Positions 25,915 through 35,476 of a stretch of 64,000 bases of DNA are shown piece by piece (the stretch's first letter is position 1; each line of letters begins with the position of its first letter). Source of the DNA: Proteocatella sp041738345 (GTDB lineage Bacteria > Bacillota > Clostridia > Peptostreptococcales > Filifactoraceae); the NCBI GenBank assembly GCA_041738345.1, contig JBGSPX010000035.1, forward strand, positions 5,435 to 69,434, in the 5' to 3' direction. A model generated the notes under the pieces. That model saw only the letters and a list, made by a program, of their open reading frames with translations, was not told the origin of the DNA and searched no databases. A program made the position numbers and the translations under genes.

Positions 25915-25975
25915 AGAGAACACCTTGTGATGCAGTGAAATATCATCTGTTAGCTAAAAGCGTGTTCTCTTTTTA
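25915..25975 (+). terminator. terminator-like hairpin between tsf and pyrH
   Basis: AGAGAACAC (25915-25923) pairs with GTGTTCTCT (25962-25970) and is followed by five Ts; 38-base loop. Overlaps the region just before the pyrH ribosome-binding site. Confidence 0.7.
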
Positions 25976-25994
25976 TAAGTGGAGGGAAAAATCA

Positions 25995-26702
25995 ATGAGT
26001 GAGTTAGCATATAAAAGAGTCCTATTAAAACTGAGTGGAGAAGCATTAGCCGGAGAAAAAGGATTTGGAATAGATAATGATACCGTATTACAAATTGTTA
26101 CTTCAGTTAAAAAAATCATGGAAATGGGCGTTGAAGTGGCTATAGTAGTAGGTGGAGGAAATATATTCCGAGGCAGAAGCGGCGAGAATATGGATAGAAC
26201 CACAGCAGATCATATGGGCATGCTTGCTACGGTTATAAATGCACTAGCATTACAATCAGCACTTGAAAATATTGGAGTAGACACAAGAGCACAGACTGCA
26301 ATTGAGATGAAAGAAATTGCAGAGCCATATATAAGAAGAAGAGCAATGCGTCACCTTGAAAAAGGCAGAGTCGTTATATTTGGAGCTGGAAGTGGAAATC
26401 CTTATTTTTCAACTGATACAGCAGCAGCGCTTAGAGCGGCTGAAGTAGATGCGGAAGTAATACTTTTAGCAAAAAAAGTAGATGGAGTTTACGATAGTGA
26501 TCCAGCAACTAATCCAAATGCAGTTAAGTTTGATAAGCTAACATATCTAGATGTTTTGAATAGAGATTTAAAAGTTATGGACTCTACAGCTACATCGTTA
26601 TGCAAAGATAACCAAATACCAATAAGAGTATTCTCATTAGAAGATCCCGATAACATAATAAAAGTAATAAAAGGCGAAAATATAGGAACAATAGTAGAAT
26701 AG
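25995..26702 (+). CDS. pyrH: UMP kinase
   Basis: 235-residue bacterial UMP kinase of the amino-acid-kinase fold: LLKLSGEALAG (about 10-20), VVGGGNIFRGR (about 50-60), FGAGSGNPYFSTDTAAALRA (about 130-149) and the DGVYDSDP loop (about 167). GGAGGG sits 8 bases before ATG 25995; a longer in-frame ORF from 25935 starts within the preceding hairpin and is rejected. Makes UDP for nucleotide synthesis. Confidence 0.95.
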   Translation: MSELAYKRVLLKLSGEALAGEKGFGIDNDTVLQIVTSVKKIMEMGVEVAIVVGGGNIFRGRSGENMDRTTADHMGMLATVINALALQSALENIGVDTRAQTAIEMKEIAEPYIRRRAMRHLEKGRVVIFGAGSGNPYFSTDTAAALRAAEVDAEVILLAKKVDGVYDSDPATNPNAVKFDKLTYLDVLNRDLKVMDSTATSLCKDNQIPIRVFSLEDPDNIIKVIKGENIGTIVE

Positions 26703-26741
26703 ATATGATATAATAGTATCAAAAAGCAAAGGAGTATTCCC

Positions 26742-27299
26742 ATGAAAACTGAGGTACATGCAAAACTAGAAGCGAAAATGGAAAAAACTATATCTGTCCT
26801 TAAAGAAGATTTGGCAGTAATAAGAGCAGGGAGAGCAAATCCAGCAATGCTAGATAAGGTGGTAGTAGACTATTATGGAACTCCTACTCCATTAAAACAA
26901 ATGGCAGGAGTATCAGCACCAGAACCAAGAGTAATACTTATCCAGCCTTGGGATAAAAGTTCGCTTAGAGACATAGAAAAAGCAATCCAGATATCAGACT
27001 TAGGATTCAATCCTACAAATGATGGAATTCAAATAAGAATAGCTATACCACAGCTTACAGAAGAAAGAAGAAAAGAACTTTCAAAATTAGTTTCTAAAAC
27101 AGGCGAGCAAGCAAAAGTAGCCCTTAGAAATGAAAGAAGAGAAGCTAATGATAAAATAAAGAAATTAGAAAAAGATAGTGAACTTACTGAAGATGATGCA
27201 AAAAAAGCAACAGATGAAGTTCAAAAGATAATAGATAAATATACAAAAACTGTAGATGAAATGGTTGCTAAAAAAGAAAAAGAAATATTGGAAGTATAA
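26742..27299 (+). CDS. frr: ribosome recycling factor
   Basis: 185-residue RRF: RAGRANPAMLDKVVVDYYGT (about 29-48), PWDKSSLRDIEKAI (about 73) and the C-terminal three-helix bundle. Splits post-termination ribosomes with EF-G. AAAGGAG before the ATG. Its stop overlaps by one base the start of a small ORF. Confidence 0.97.
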   Translation: MKTEVHAKLEAKMEKTISVLKEDLAVIRAGRANPAMLDKVVVDYYGTPTPLKQMAGVSAPEPRVILIQPWDKSSLRDIEKAIQISDLGFNPTNDGIQIRIAIPQLTEERRKELSKLVSKTGEQAKVALRNERREANDKIKKLEKDSELTEDDAKKATDEVQKIIDKYTKTVDEMVAKKEKEILEV

Positions 27300-27496
27300 T
27301 GGATATTAAAAGTTTAATATCAAAAACTATAGAAGAAACAGAAGCTATACTTTTAAAAGCAAATATAGCATATGAAATAGAAGAAATAAAAGGTTATAAA
27401 GACCAAGAAATTCTTTGTGAAAGACGTGTGATAAGAGCAAGAGAAGTTGAAGGGAAGTTAATTATTACAGTTACAAACTTCAAAACACACATATAG
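27299..27496 (+). CDS. small conserved-looking hypothetical protein, 65 aa
   Basis: 65-residue ORF whose ATG overlaps the frr stop (TAATG), so it should be co-translated. An N-terminal helix (about 1-25) is followed by beta-like segments with ERRVIRAREVEGKLIITVTN at the end. Two charged strands and a conserved-looking Arg pattern resemble small I78-inhibitor-like folds, but that is weak. Codon use matches neighbours and a strong hairpin follows right after the stop, which supports a real gene. Function unknown. Confidence 0.65.
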   Translation: MDIKSLISKTIEETEAILLKANIAYEIEEIKGYKDQEILCERRVIRAREVEGKLIITVTNFKTHI

Positions 27497-27500
27497 ATAC

Positions 27501-27536
27501 TTAATAAACTCAGCGGAATTCCGCTGAGTTTATTAA
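27501..27536 (+). terminator. terminator: 36-base perfect palindrome
   Basis: Perfect palindrome of 36 bases: a 16-base stem (27501-27516) with a 4-base AATT loop. Right arm ends in TTTATTAA. Marks the end of the rpsB-frr unit, and being symmetric can act on either strand. Confidence 0.8.
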
Positions 27537-27600
27537 AACAAAAATAAATATGAAAATAAGTAAATTGACATATATTAAAATGAATCTGAGAGGGATAGAT

Positions 27601-28320
27601 ATGATAGAGCTTAGTAAGGATAAGATGCCACAGCATATAGGCGTTATAATGGATGGAAATGGAAGATGGGCTAAAGCGAGAGGCTTAAAACGAACTATGG
27701 GGCATAAGCAAGGTGTAGAAAACTTGAAAACCATAGTAAGAGAATGTAAAAGACTTGAGATTCCATATATTACAGTATATGCTTTTTCTACAGAAAACTG
27801 GAAACGCTCAGAGGAAGAAGTATCATCACTAATGTGGCTATTAGAGCAGTATATGGCTAAAGAAATGAAAGCCCTTCATAAAGAAGGCGTAAGAATAAAG
27901 ACTATAGGGGATATAACTGCCCTTCCAGCATCAACTTACAAAAAACTTCAAGAAGGTATCGATTATACTGCTGAAAATACTAAACTTACACTTACACTAG
28001 CACTAAATTATGGTTCAAGATCAGATATAAAAGAAGCAACTAAGAAAATTGCACAAAAAGTAAAACTTGGAGAGCTTTCTTTAGAAGATATAACTGAAGA
28101 GACCATATCACAGCATTTAAGTACAAGTTTTATGCCAGACCCGGATTTAATAATAAGGCCAAGTGGGGAATACCGACTTTCAAACTTTATGATGTGGGAG
28201 GCTTCATATAGCGAGTTTTGGTTTTCAAATATAAACTGGCCAGATTTTGGAGTAGAAGAATTTCAAAAAGCAATAGCAGATTACCAAAATAGAGATAGAA
28301 GATTTGGCAACGCCAAATAG
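27601..28320 (+). CDS. uppS: undecaprenyl diphosphate synthase (isoprenyl transferase)
   Basis: 239-residue cis-prenyltransferase that makes the C55 carrier for cell-wall synthesis. Catalytic Asp18 in GVIMDGNGRWAK, then STENWKRSEEEV (about 70-81) and LIIRPSGEYRLSNFM (about 181). AGAGGG precedes ATG 27601; upstream in-frame ATGs at 27550 and 27580 would add unusual residues. Overlaps or abuts cdsA. Confidence 0.95.
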   Translation: MIELSKDKMPQHIGVIMDGNGRWAKARGLKRTMGHKQGVENLKTIVRECKRLEIPYITVYAFSTENWKRSEEEVSSLMWLLEQYMAKEMKALHKEGVRIKTIGDITALPASTYKKLQEGIDYTAENTKLTLTLALNYGSRSDIKEATKKIAQKVKLGELSLEDITEETISQHLSTSFMPDPDLIIRPSGEYRLSNFMMWEASYSEFWFSNINWPDFGVEEFQKAIADYQNRDRRFGNAK

Positions 28321-28330
28321 AGGGGGATCT

Positions 28331-29125
28331 ATGTTAAAAAGAATTATTTCCGGCTTATTACTGCTACCTGTGTTTTTTTTCGTTATAATAAAAGGTGGAA
28401 TATATATTTTTTTAGGGGGATTAATCTGTTCACTTATAGGACTTAAAGAATTTTTTAAAGTATTTGAAGACAATGGATACAAACCACTTAAAATCACAAC
28501 ATATATCTGTACTATTTTGATGTACACAGCAATGACCTATGTAGGAATGTCCTTTTCGCATATAATAATAAATATAGCATATGTATTAGTGGCTATAGGA
28601 GCAATTTATATAATCAATAAACGCATAAGAGTAGAGGATTTGATGGTTACTTTAATGGGATACATATATATTCCTGTATTTTTATCGCATATAAATCTTT
28701 TAAGCCTTGAAAATTCAATATTTATATGGTTACTATTTATATTTGCATGGGGAAGTGACACTTGTGCATATTTTGCAGGAATGTTCTTTGGAAAACATAA
28801 ACTTATACCCGAAATAAGCCCTAAAAAAACAATAGAGGGAGCTATTGGAGGAGTTATAGGAACGGTAATAATAACTCTAATATTTGCAAAATATTTTCAT
28901 GAGGAAAACTTACTTTACTTCATACCACTTGCTATGATTGGTAGTATTGTTTCTCAAATAGGAGATTTGTTTGCATCGGCAATAAAGCGTGAATTTGGAA
29001 TAAAGGATTATGGAAACTTAATTCCAGGACATGGTGGAATATTAGATAGATTTGACAGTATATTATTTACGGCACCACTTACTTATTATGGAATGACACT
29101 TATATACTTTCTTCAAACTTTTTAG
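28331..29125 (+). CDS. cdsA: phosphatidate cytidylyltransferase
   Basis: 264-residue polytopic membrane enzyme making CDP-diacylglycerol. About seven to eight hydrophobic segments. C-terminal signature IKDYGNLIPGHGGILDRFDS (about 228-247). AGGGGG precedes ATG 28331, which is 10 bases after uppS; an earlier in-frame ATG at 28304 lies within uppS and lacks a site. In most Firmicutes dxr follows; here rseP follows after 23 bases. Confidence 0.95.
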   Translation: MLKRIISGLLLLPVFFFVIIKGGIYIFLGGLICSLIGLKEFFKVFEDNGYKPLKITTYICTILMYTAMTYVGMSFSHIIINIAYVLVAIGAIYIINKRIRVEDLMVTLMGYIYIPVFLSHINLLSLENSIFIWLLFIFAWGSDTCAYFAGMFFGKHKLIPEISPKKTIEGAIGGVIGTVIITLIFAKYFHEENLLYFIPLAMIGSIVSQIGDLFASAIKREFGIKDYGNLIPGHGGILDRFDSILFTAPLTYYGMTLIYFLQTF

Positions 29126-29148
29126 CTTTTTTAAATAAGGAGAAATAA

Positions 29149-30153
29149 ATGGCGATAATAGTAGCAATATTGATGTTTACTTTTTTAGTGCTAATTCATG
29201 AATTAGGACATTTTTTGACTGCCAAAAAGCTTAAGGTTAGAGCCTATGAGTTAGCTATAGGTATGGGGCCTAAAATATTTGGGAAAACATACAAAGATAC
29301 AGACTATACACTTAGAGCAATTCCCTTTTTAGCATATGTAAGATTTGGAGATGAAGAAGACTCACTATTTGAAGATGGCGACAATTTTATGAACCAGAGT
29401 CCAATAGATAGAATGAAGATTATTATAATGGGGCCGCTTGTAAATATAGTTGCTGCTTTCTTAATAATGATTTTAGTAGTATTTATGACAGGACTTCCAG
29501 TAAATAAAATCGGAGAGCTTACACCTAATATGCCGGCGATAGAAGCAGGGATGAAGGTTGGAGATGTAATTGTTGAGATAGATAAAACACCCGTAAAAGA
29601 TTGGCAGGATGTTGTGGAAACTATAACGGTTCACAAAGAAGGTCCAATCGAATTTGTAGTAGAGAACAAGGCTGAACAAGCACAAAGAACACTAGAAATA
29701 ATGCCTGTAGAAAAAGATGGGCGAATGGTTATAGGAATTGCCCCAGCATTTGAAAAAGATTTGGGACAGTCCATTGTTATAGGAAGCAAAACAACTGTCA
29801 GAATGAGTACGATGATGCTAGATATGGTAAAACAGCTGTTTACAGGAAAAGCAGATATCAATCAATTTTCAGGCCCTGTAGGGATTGTATCAATAGTAAA
29901 TGATGCGGCTAAAACAGGCTTTGTAAATGTGCTTTATATAACTGCGATGCTAAGCTTAAACTTAGGAATACTAAATCTACTTCCAATTCCAGCACTGGAT
30001 GGAAGTAAGATACTGATATATGGATTTGAAGCCATTACAGGAAAAGCTATGAATAGAGAACTAGAGATGAAGATAACCTTGATGGGCTTTGCAGTTCTGA
30101 TGGCATTTACCGTATTTATAACATATAAGGATTTTTTGAAGCTTTTAGGCTAA
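29149..30153 (+). CDS. rseP: site-2 intramembrane metalloprotease RseP/RasP
   Basis: 334-residue S2P protease. Zinc site HELGH in the first membrane segment (about residue 18-22), PDZ domain in the middle (about 115-195; EAGMKVGDVIVEIDKTPV), second catalytic motif NLLPIPALDGSK (about 278-289). Cleaves membrane-embedded anti-sigma factors and signal-peptide remnants. GGAG before ATG 29149. Confidence 0.95.
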   Translation: MAIIVAILMFTFLVLIHELGHFLTAKKLKVRAYELAIGMGPKIFGKTYKDTDYTLRAIPFLAYVRFGDEEDSLFEDGDNFMNQSPIDRMKIIIMGPLVNIVAAFLIMILVVFMTGLPVNKIGELTPNMPAIEAGMKVGDVIVEIDKTPVKDWQDVVETITVHKEGPIEFVVENKAEQAQRTLEIMPVEKDGRMVIGIAPAFEKDLGQSIVIGSKTTVRMSTMMLDMVKQLFTGKADINQFSGPVGIVSIVNDAAKTGFVNVLYITAMLSLNLGILNLLPIPALDGSKILIYGFEAITGKAMNRELEMKITLMGFAVLMAFTVFITYKDFLKLLG

Positions 30154-30165
30154 TAGGAGCAAATA

Positions 30166-31221
30166 ATGATAGATAGAAGAAAAACCAAGACCGTAACCTT
30201 AGGGAATTTAAAAATTGGAAGTGGGAATAAAATAACTGTGCAATCGATGACCAATACCAAAACTTCAGATGTGGAAGCTACGGTAAGTCAGATAAAACGC
30301 TTAGAAGAAGCGGGGTGTGAAATTGTAAGAGCGTCTGTACCTGATTTAGAATCCGCAGAAGCAATAAAAGCTATTGTAAACAAGATTAACATACCACTTG
30401 TAGCAGACATTCACTTTGACCACAGATTAGCGTTAAAAGCTATAGAAAATGGCGTAGAAGGCCTTAGAATAAACCCAGGCAATATAGGTGGAGAAGAAAA
30501 AGTAAGAGAAGTAATAAAAAAAGCCAAGGAACGCAATATAAAGATAAGAATAGGCGTAAATGGAGGCTCACTTGAAAAAGAGATAGTAGCCGCTTATGGT
30601 AAGGGTTCAGATGCTATGGTTCAAAGCGCCCTAAGCCATATCAAAATTCTTGAAGATTTAGAGTTTTACAATACTGTAGTATCTTTAAAATCGAGCGATA
30701 TATTTAAAACTATAGAGGCCTACCAAAAATTTGCTAAACTTACAGATTATCCACTTCACTTAGGAATAACTGAGTCAGGTACAATAAAAAAAGGTACAAT
30801 AAAATCAGCTATAGGAATAGGCCATTTACTGCTAAACGGAATAGGAGATACTATAAGAGTATCCCTTACCGCAGATCCTGTAGAAGAAATTTATGTAGCC
30901 AAAGATATACTTTCGTCTTTAGAACTTGAAAGAGATGGGATAAAGATAATATCTTGCCCTACGTGTGCAAGAACTCAGATAAATCTTATAGAATTAGCTC
31001 AGAGAATCGAAGCTAAGACTAAAGATATAAAAAAACCAATCACCGTAGCTATAATGGGTTGTGCAGTAAACGGACCAGGAGAAGCAAGTGAAGCCGATAT
31101 TGGAATAGCAGGTGGAAATAAGGAAGCCATACTATTCAAAAAAGGCAAAATTATAAAGAAATTCAAAGAAGAAGATATAGAAGAAGTACTGTTAAAAGAG
31201 ATAGAAGATTATAAACTATAA
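30166..31221 (+). CDS. ispG: 4-hydroxy-3-methylbut-2-enyl diphosphate synthase (IspG/GcpE)
   Basis: 351-residue iron-sulfur enzyme of the MEP pathway. TIM-barrel part (VQSMTNTKTSD, about 25-35; RINPGNIGG, about 100) and C-terminal [4Fe-4S] part with CPTCARTQ (about 265-272) and GCAVNGPGEASEADIGIAGG (about 298-317). Electrons would come from ferredoxin or flavodoxin. Lies between rseP and polC. Confidence 0.96.
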   Translation: MIDRRKTKTVTLGNLKIGSGNKITVQSMTNTKTSDVEATVSQIKRLEEAGCEIVRASVPDLESAEAIKAIVNKINIPLVADIHFDHRLALKAIENGVEGLRINPGNIGGEEKVREVIKKAKERNIKIRIGVNGGSLEKEIVAAYGKGSDAMVQSALSHIKILEDLEFYNTVVSLKSSDIFKTIEAYQKFAKLTDYPLHLGITESGTIKKGTIKSAIGIGHLLLNGIGDTIRVSLTADPVEEIYVAKDILSSLELERDGIKIISCPTCARTQINLIELAQRIEAKTKDIKKPITVAIMGCAVNGPGEASEADIGIAGGNKEAILFKKGKIIKKFKEEDIEEVLLKEIEDYKL

Positions 31222-31238
31222 TTAGAGAAAGTATAATA

Positions 31239-34200
31239 ATGCAAAATATAAAAGAATATTTTAAATCACAAAATATTTTAGTAGAAAACATATATCTTTA
31301 CAAAGAAGAAAAAAAGCTGGAGTTTGTAGGATGCTCTTCAGCTATAGTTAATTATAGAGAAATAAGAGATGTTGAAGCTCAGTTTTTAAAATCAAATTCT
31401 CAAATCAAAGGAGCATCTATAAAAGTCAAATACACAGGCTCTAAAGACATTAAAGAAGTGCTTCAAGCATATATTCCAAATATAGAATGTATGCTTGAGG
31501 CTTTTTGTCCTGTAATAAAATCAAATTCAAATTATGTAGAGATAAAACACTGTGAGGATAAGCTAGAACTTCAAATTAAAGATAAGATTATATACGAAAG
31601 TTTCAAAAAGAAAAAAATAGAACTTCATCTAAAAAACTCATTGGCATATGAACTGGGTATAGATTTAGACATAGAACTTACAGACCTTAGTGAAAGTATA
31701 AATCTGATAGATTATATTAAAGAGAGTGAAAAGGTACTTGAAAAAGAAATTCAAAAAATTGGAACAGACCTTGAAAAATCAAAAAAGGCAGCTCCAGTAA
31801 AAAAAGTAGTTTCGGATGAAGATGTACTCCATGGCAAAAAGATAACTCAAGAAATTATAAAATTAGAGACAATAAGAGATGTAACGCCAAACATAGCCTT
31901 TGAAGGTGAAGTATTTGGAGTGGAACAGCGAATTTTAAATTCAGGAAAAGTAATCCACACATTTTTAATCACAGACCTCACTAATTCTATAATGTGTAAA
32001 TTCTTTTCAGCTAGTGACGAAAGTGTACTAAAAAAAGGCGATTATGTAAGAGTTAAAGGCGATGCTCAGTATGATACCTATGCAAAAGAACTGATTGTTA
32101 TGGTAAAAGATATAAATAAAGCAGATAAGTTTATAAGACGAGATTTAGCTAAGGAAAAACGAGTAGAACTTCACCTGCATACTTCAATGTCTATGATGGA
32201 TGCGGTAACTAATGTAAGTGATTTAGTTAAAAAAGCGAAAGAATTTGGACATAAGGCAGTAGCTATAACAGACCATGGCGTAGTACAGGCTTTTCCTGAT
32301 GCAATGAGTGCAGGGAAAAAACACGAAATAAAAATCCTATATGGAGTAGAAGGCTATCTTATAGATGATTTAAGCAGAGTACTAAAAGACTACAATGAAC
32401 TCCCACTATCTCAGAGTTTTGTCGTATTTGATATAGAGACTACAGGACTATCTCCAACTTCAGAAAAAATTACAGAAATTGGGGCAGTTAAAATCGAAAA
32501 CTATGAGATTGTAGATAGATTTAGTGAACTTGTGAATCCTCAAAAACCAATACCTTCAAAGATAACTGAACTTACAGGTATTAGTAACGACATGGTAAGA
32601 GATAAACGTACTATAAATGAGGTACTTCCAGAATTCTTAGATTTTATAGGCGATAGTATGTTAGTCGCTCACAACAGTGACTTTGATACAGGTTTTATAA
32701 GAGAAGCTTGCAGGCTTCAAAATATAGAATATAAGCTTAAAGCAATTGATACTGTAACGATATCGAGGGCACTATTACCAGAACTCAAAAGACATAAACT
32801 TAATGTTATAGCCAAACATTTAAATATAAAATTAGAAAATCACCATAGAGCCGTAGATGATGCAGAGGCAACTGCACAGATATTTTTGAAATTTATAGAA
32901 ATGTTTCAAGCAAACGGAGTAGAAAAACTTTCACAAGTAAATGAACTTTATACCGATAAGGATTTTAAAAGTAAACGTCCAAACCATGTAACGATACTGG
33001 TTCAAAATATGGTAGGGCTAAAAAATCTTTATAAACTTATTTCAATAGCACATATAGAAAACTTTCATAAAAATCCAAGAACGCTTAAAAGCGTGTTAAA
33101 TAGACATAAAGAAGGACTCTTGATTGGAAGCGCGTGTGAAGCTGGGGAAGTATATCAAGCAATCCAGAAGAATTTGCCAGAAAAAGATATAGATAGAATA
33201 ATTAGTTACTACGATTATATAGAGATAATGCCTTGGGAAAATAATGAATTTATGATTCAAAAAGGTATTGTAAAAGATGTAGAGGCGCTTAGAGAGCTAA
33301 ATAGACAGATATATAATCATGCTAAGCGAAATAACAAACTTGTAGTAGCGACAGGCGATGTTCACTATAAGGAAAAACATGATGGAATATTTAGAAATAT
33401 TTTAAAAATTGCTCAAAAATTTCCAAATGAAGGCGAAGACAAAGCGCTTTATTTTAGAACTACAGATGAGATGATAGAAGAATTCAGCTATCTTGGTTCA
33501 GAAATTGCACATGAAGTGGTTGTGGAAAATACAAATAAAATTGCAGATATGATAGAGGATATAAAGCCGATTCCAGACGGTACTTTCCCACCATTTATAG
33601 AAGGCTCAGATGTAGAACTTAGAGAAATGTGTAACAAAAAAGCAGAATCTATATATGGTAGCCCAATTCCGCAGATAGTAAAAGATAGACTAGATAGAGA
33701 ACTAAATTCCATAATTGGAAATGGATATGCAGTTATGTATATAATTGCCCAAAAACTTGTAACAAAATCAATTGCAGACGGATATCTAGTAGGTTCAAGG
33801 GGTTCGGTAGGGTCTTCCTTTGCAGCTACGATGAGTGATATAACAGAAGTAAATCCGCTGTGTCCGCACTATATATGCGGGGAATGTAAACATAGTGAAT
33901 TTATAACAGATGGAAGTTATGGTTCAGGAGCAGACCTTCCAGATAAAATATGTCCAAATTGCGGGGTAGAGCTTATAAAAGAAGGGCATGATATCCCGTT
34001 TGAAGTATTCTTGGGATTTGAAGGCGATAAGGAGCCCGATATAGATCTTAACTTTGCAGGAGAATATCAGCCCTGCGCACATAAATATACAGAGGAACTT
34101 TTCGGAGAAGAATATGTATTTAGAGCGGGGACAATAGGTACAATTGCAGACAAGACTGCTTATGGATATGTAATGAAATACCTAGAAGAAACTCAAAATA

Positions 34201-35459
34201 TTGCTAATTCCGCAGAAATAAGCCGCTTAAGAGATGGTTGTACAGGTATAAAAAGAACCTCAGGACAGCATCCAGGGGGCGTAATGGTAGTCCCGGATTA
34301 TAAAGACGTATATGATTTTTCACCTATACAGTATCCAGCGAATGATTCCTCAAGCGGAGTAAAAACTACTCACTTTGACTATCACTCTATAAGTGGTAGA
34401 ATTCTAAAACTAGATATACTGGGTCACGACGTACCGACAATAATAAAAATGTTAGAAGACTTTACAGGAGTTATTGCGACTACGATAAAGCTAGACGACC
34501 CTGAGACTATGTCGATTTTTACAAGTTCAGAGGTGCTAGGCTGCGATTTAAGTGAAATAAAGTGTGATACAGGGTCTCTTGGAATTCCTGAATTTGGAAC
34601 CAAATTTGTAAGACAGATGTTAATGGATACTACACCAAGTACTTTTGCAGAGCTTGTACGTATATCAGGATTATCGCATGGAACAGACGTATGGCTTAAC
34701 AATGCACAGGAGCTTGTGCGAAATAAGGTAACTACCCTTAAAGAAGTAATTTCTACAAGAGATGACATAATGAATTATCTTATGCTAAAGGGTTTAAAAC
34801 CTAAAACCGCATTTAAGATAATGGAAAATGTTAGAAAAGGAAAGGGACTTACAGAAGAGCATATAGAAGATATGAAAGCTCAAAATGTACCACAGTGGTA
34901 TATAGAATCATGTCAGAAAATAAAATATATGTTCCCAAAAGCCCATGCCGCAGCATATGTAATGATGTCCTTTAGAGTAGCTTATTACAAGGTTCACCAT
35001 AAGGAAGCTTTTTACGCAACCTTCTTTACTACAAAGGTCGATGATTTTGATGCAGATGTAGTATGCAGAGGAAAAGATTATGTATTTGAAAAAATAAAGG
35101 AATTAGAATCGCTAGGAAACAATATAAGTACCAAAGAAAAAGGCCTGCTCATAGTGCTTGAGGTAGCTTATGAAATGTTCTCAAGAGGGGTAGAAATAGA
35201 TAAGGTAGATATCTACAAGTCCGATGCGACTAAATTCAAAATTCAAGATGGAAAATTGCTGCCACCCCTTGTAGCAATACAGGGACTAGGCGAAACCGTA
35301 GCCAAAAATATACAGGTCGAAGCCAAAATGGGAAGAGAATTTATATCACTTGAAGACTTTAGAAACAGAACCAAAGCGAACAAATCAGTAATAGAAATTC
35401 TAGTAAATCACGGATGTCTTTCAGACCTTCCAGAAAATAATCAATTGACACTATTTTAA
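31239..35459 (+). CDS. polC: DNA polymerase III alpha subunit, PolC type
   Basis: 1406-residue Gram-positive replicative polymerase. Domains: N-terminal region (1-200), OB fold (about 210-305), PHP domain beginning HLHTSMSMMDAVT (about 310), inserted proofreading exonuclease (FDIETTGLSPTSEKI, about 398), rest of PHP, zinc-containing segment with CGECKH and CPNCG (about 880-910), catalytic palm with KEPDIDLNFAGEY (about 930-942) and C-terminal fingers/HhH. Complete and of usual length; no frame break seen. Confidence 0.97.
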   Translation: MQNIKEYFKSQNILVENIYLYKEEKKLEFVGCSSAIVNYREIRDVEAQFLKSNSQIKGASIKVKYTGSKDIKEVLQAYIPNIECMLEAFCPVIKSNSNYVEIKHCEDKLELQIKDKIIYESFKKKKIELHLKNSLAYELGIDLDIELTDLSESINLIDYIKESEKVLEKEIQKIGTDLEKSKKAAPVKKVVSDEDVLHGKKITQEIIKLETIRDVTPNIAFEGEVFGVEQRILNSGKVIHTFLITDLTNSIMCKFFSASDESVLKKGDYVRVKGDAQYDTYAKELIVMVKDINKADKFIRRDLAKEKRVELHLHTSMSMMDAVTNVSDLVKKAKEFGHKAVAITDHGVVQAFPDAMSAGKKHEIKILYGVEGYLIDDLSRVLKDYNELPLSQSFVVFDIETTGLSPTSEKITEIGAVKIENYEIVDRFSELVNPQKPIPSKITELTGISNDMVRDKRTINEVLPEFLDFIGDSMLVAHNSDFDTGFIREACRLQNIEYKLKAIDTVTISRALLPELKRHKLNVIAKHLNIKLENHHRAVDDAEATAQIFLKFIEMFQANGVEKLSQVNELYTDKDFKSKRPNHVTILVQNMVGLKNLYKLISIAHIENFHKNPRTLKSVLNRHKEGLLIGSACEAGEVYQAIQKNLPEKDIDRIISYYDYIEIMPWENNEFMIQKGIVKDVEALRELNRQIYNHAKRNNKLVVATGDVHYKEKHDGIFRNILKIAQKFPNEGEDKALYFRTTDEMIEEFSYLGSEIAHEVVVENTNKIADMIEDIKPIPDGTFPPFIEGSDVELREMCNKKAESIYGSPIPQIVKDRLDRELNSIIGNGYAVMYIIAQKLVTKSIADGYLVGSRGSVGSSFAATMSDITEVNPLCPHYICGECKHSEFITDGSYGSGADLPDKICPNCGVELIKEGHDIPFEVFLGFEGDKEPDIDLNFAGEYQPCAHKYTEELFGEEYVFRAGTIGTIADKTAYGYVMKYLEETQNIANSAEISRLRDGCTGIKRTSGQHPGGVMVVPDYKDVYDFSPIQYPANDSSSGVKTTHFDYHSISGRILKLDILGHDVPTIIKMLEDFTGVIATTIKLDDPETMSIFTSSEVLGCDLSEIKCDTGSLGIPEFGTKFVRQMLMDTTPSTFAELVRISGLSHGTDVWLNNAQELVRNKVTTLKEVISTRDDIMNYLMLKGLKPKTAFKIMENVRKGKGLTEEHIEDMKAQNVPQWYIESCQKIKYMFPKAHAAAYVMMSFRVAYYKVHHKEAFYATFFTTKVDDFDADVVCRGKDYVFEKIKELESLGNNISTKEKGLLIVLEVAYEMFSRGVEIDKVDIYKSDATKFKIQDGKLLPPLVAIQGLGETVAKNIQVEAKMGREFISLEDFRNRTKANKSVIEILVNHGCLSDLPENNQLTLF

Positions 35460-35476
35460 ATATATGGAGAGAAAAA

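Noticed and set aside
34424..34768. 114-residue minus-strand ORF within polC
   Set aside because: Antisense shadow, and the polC frame is fully intact there.
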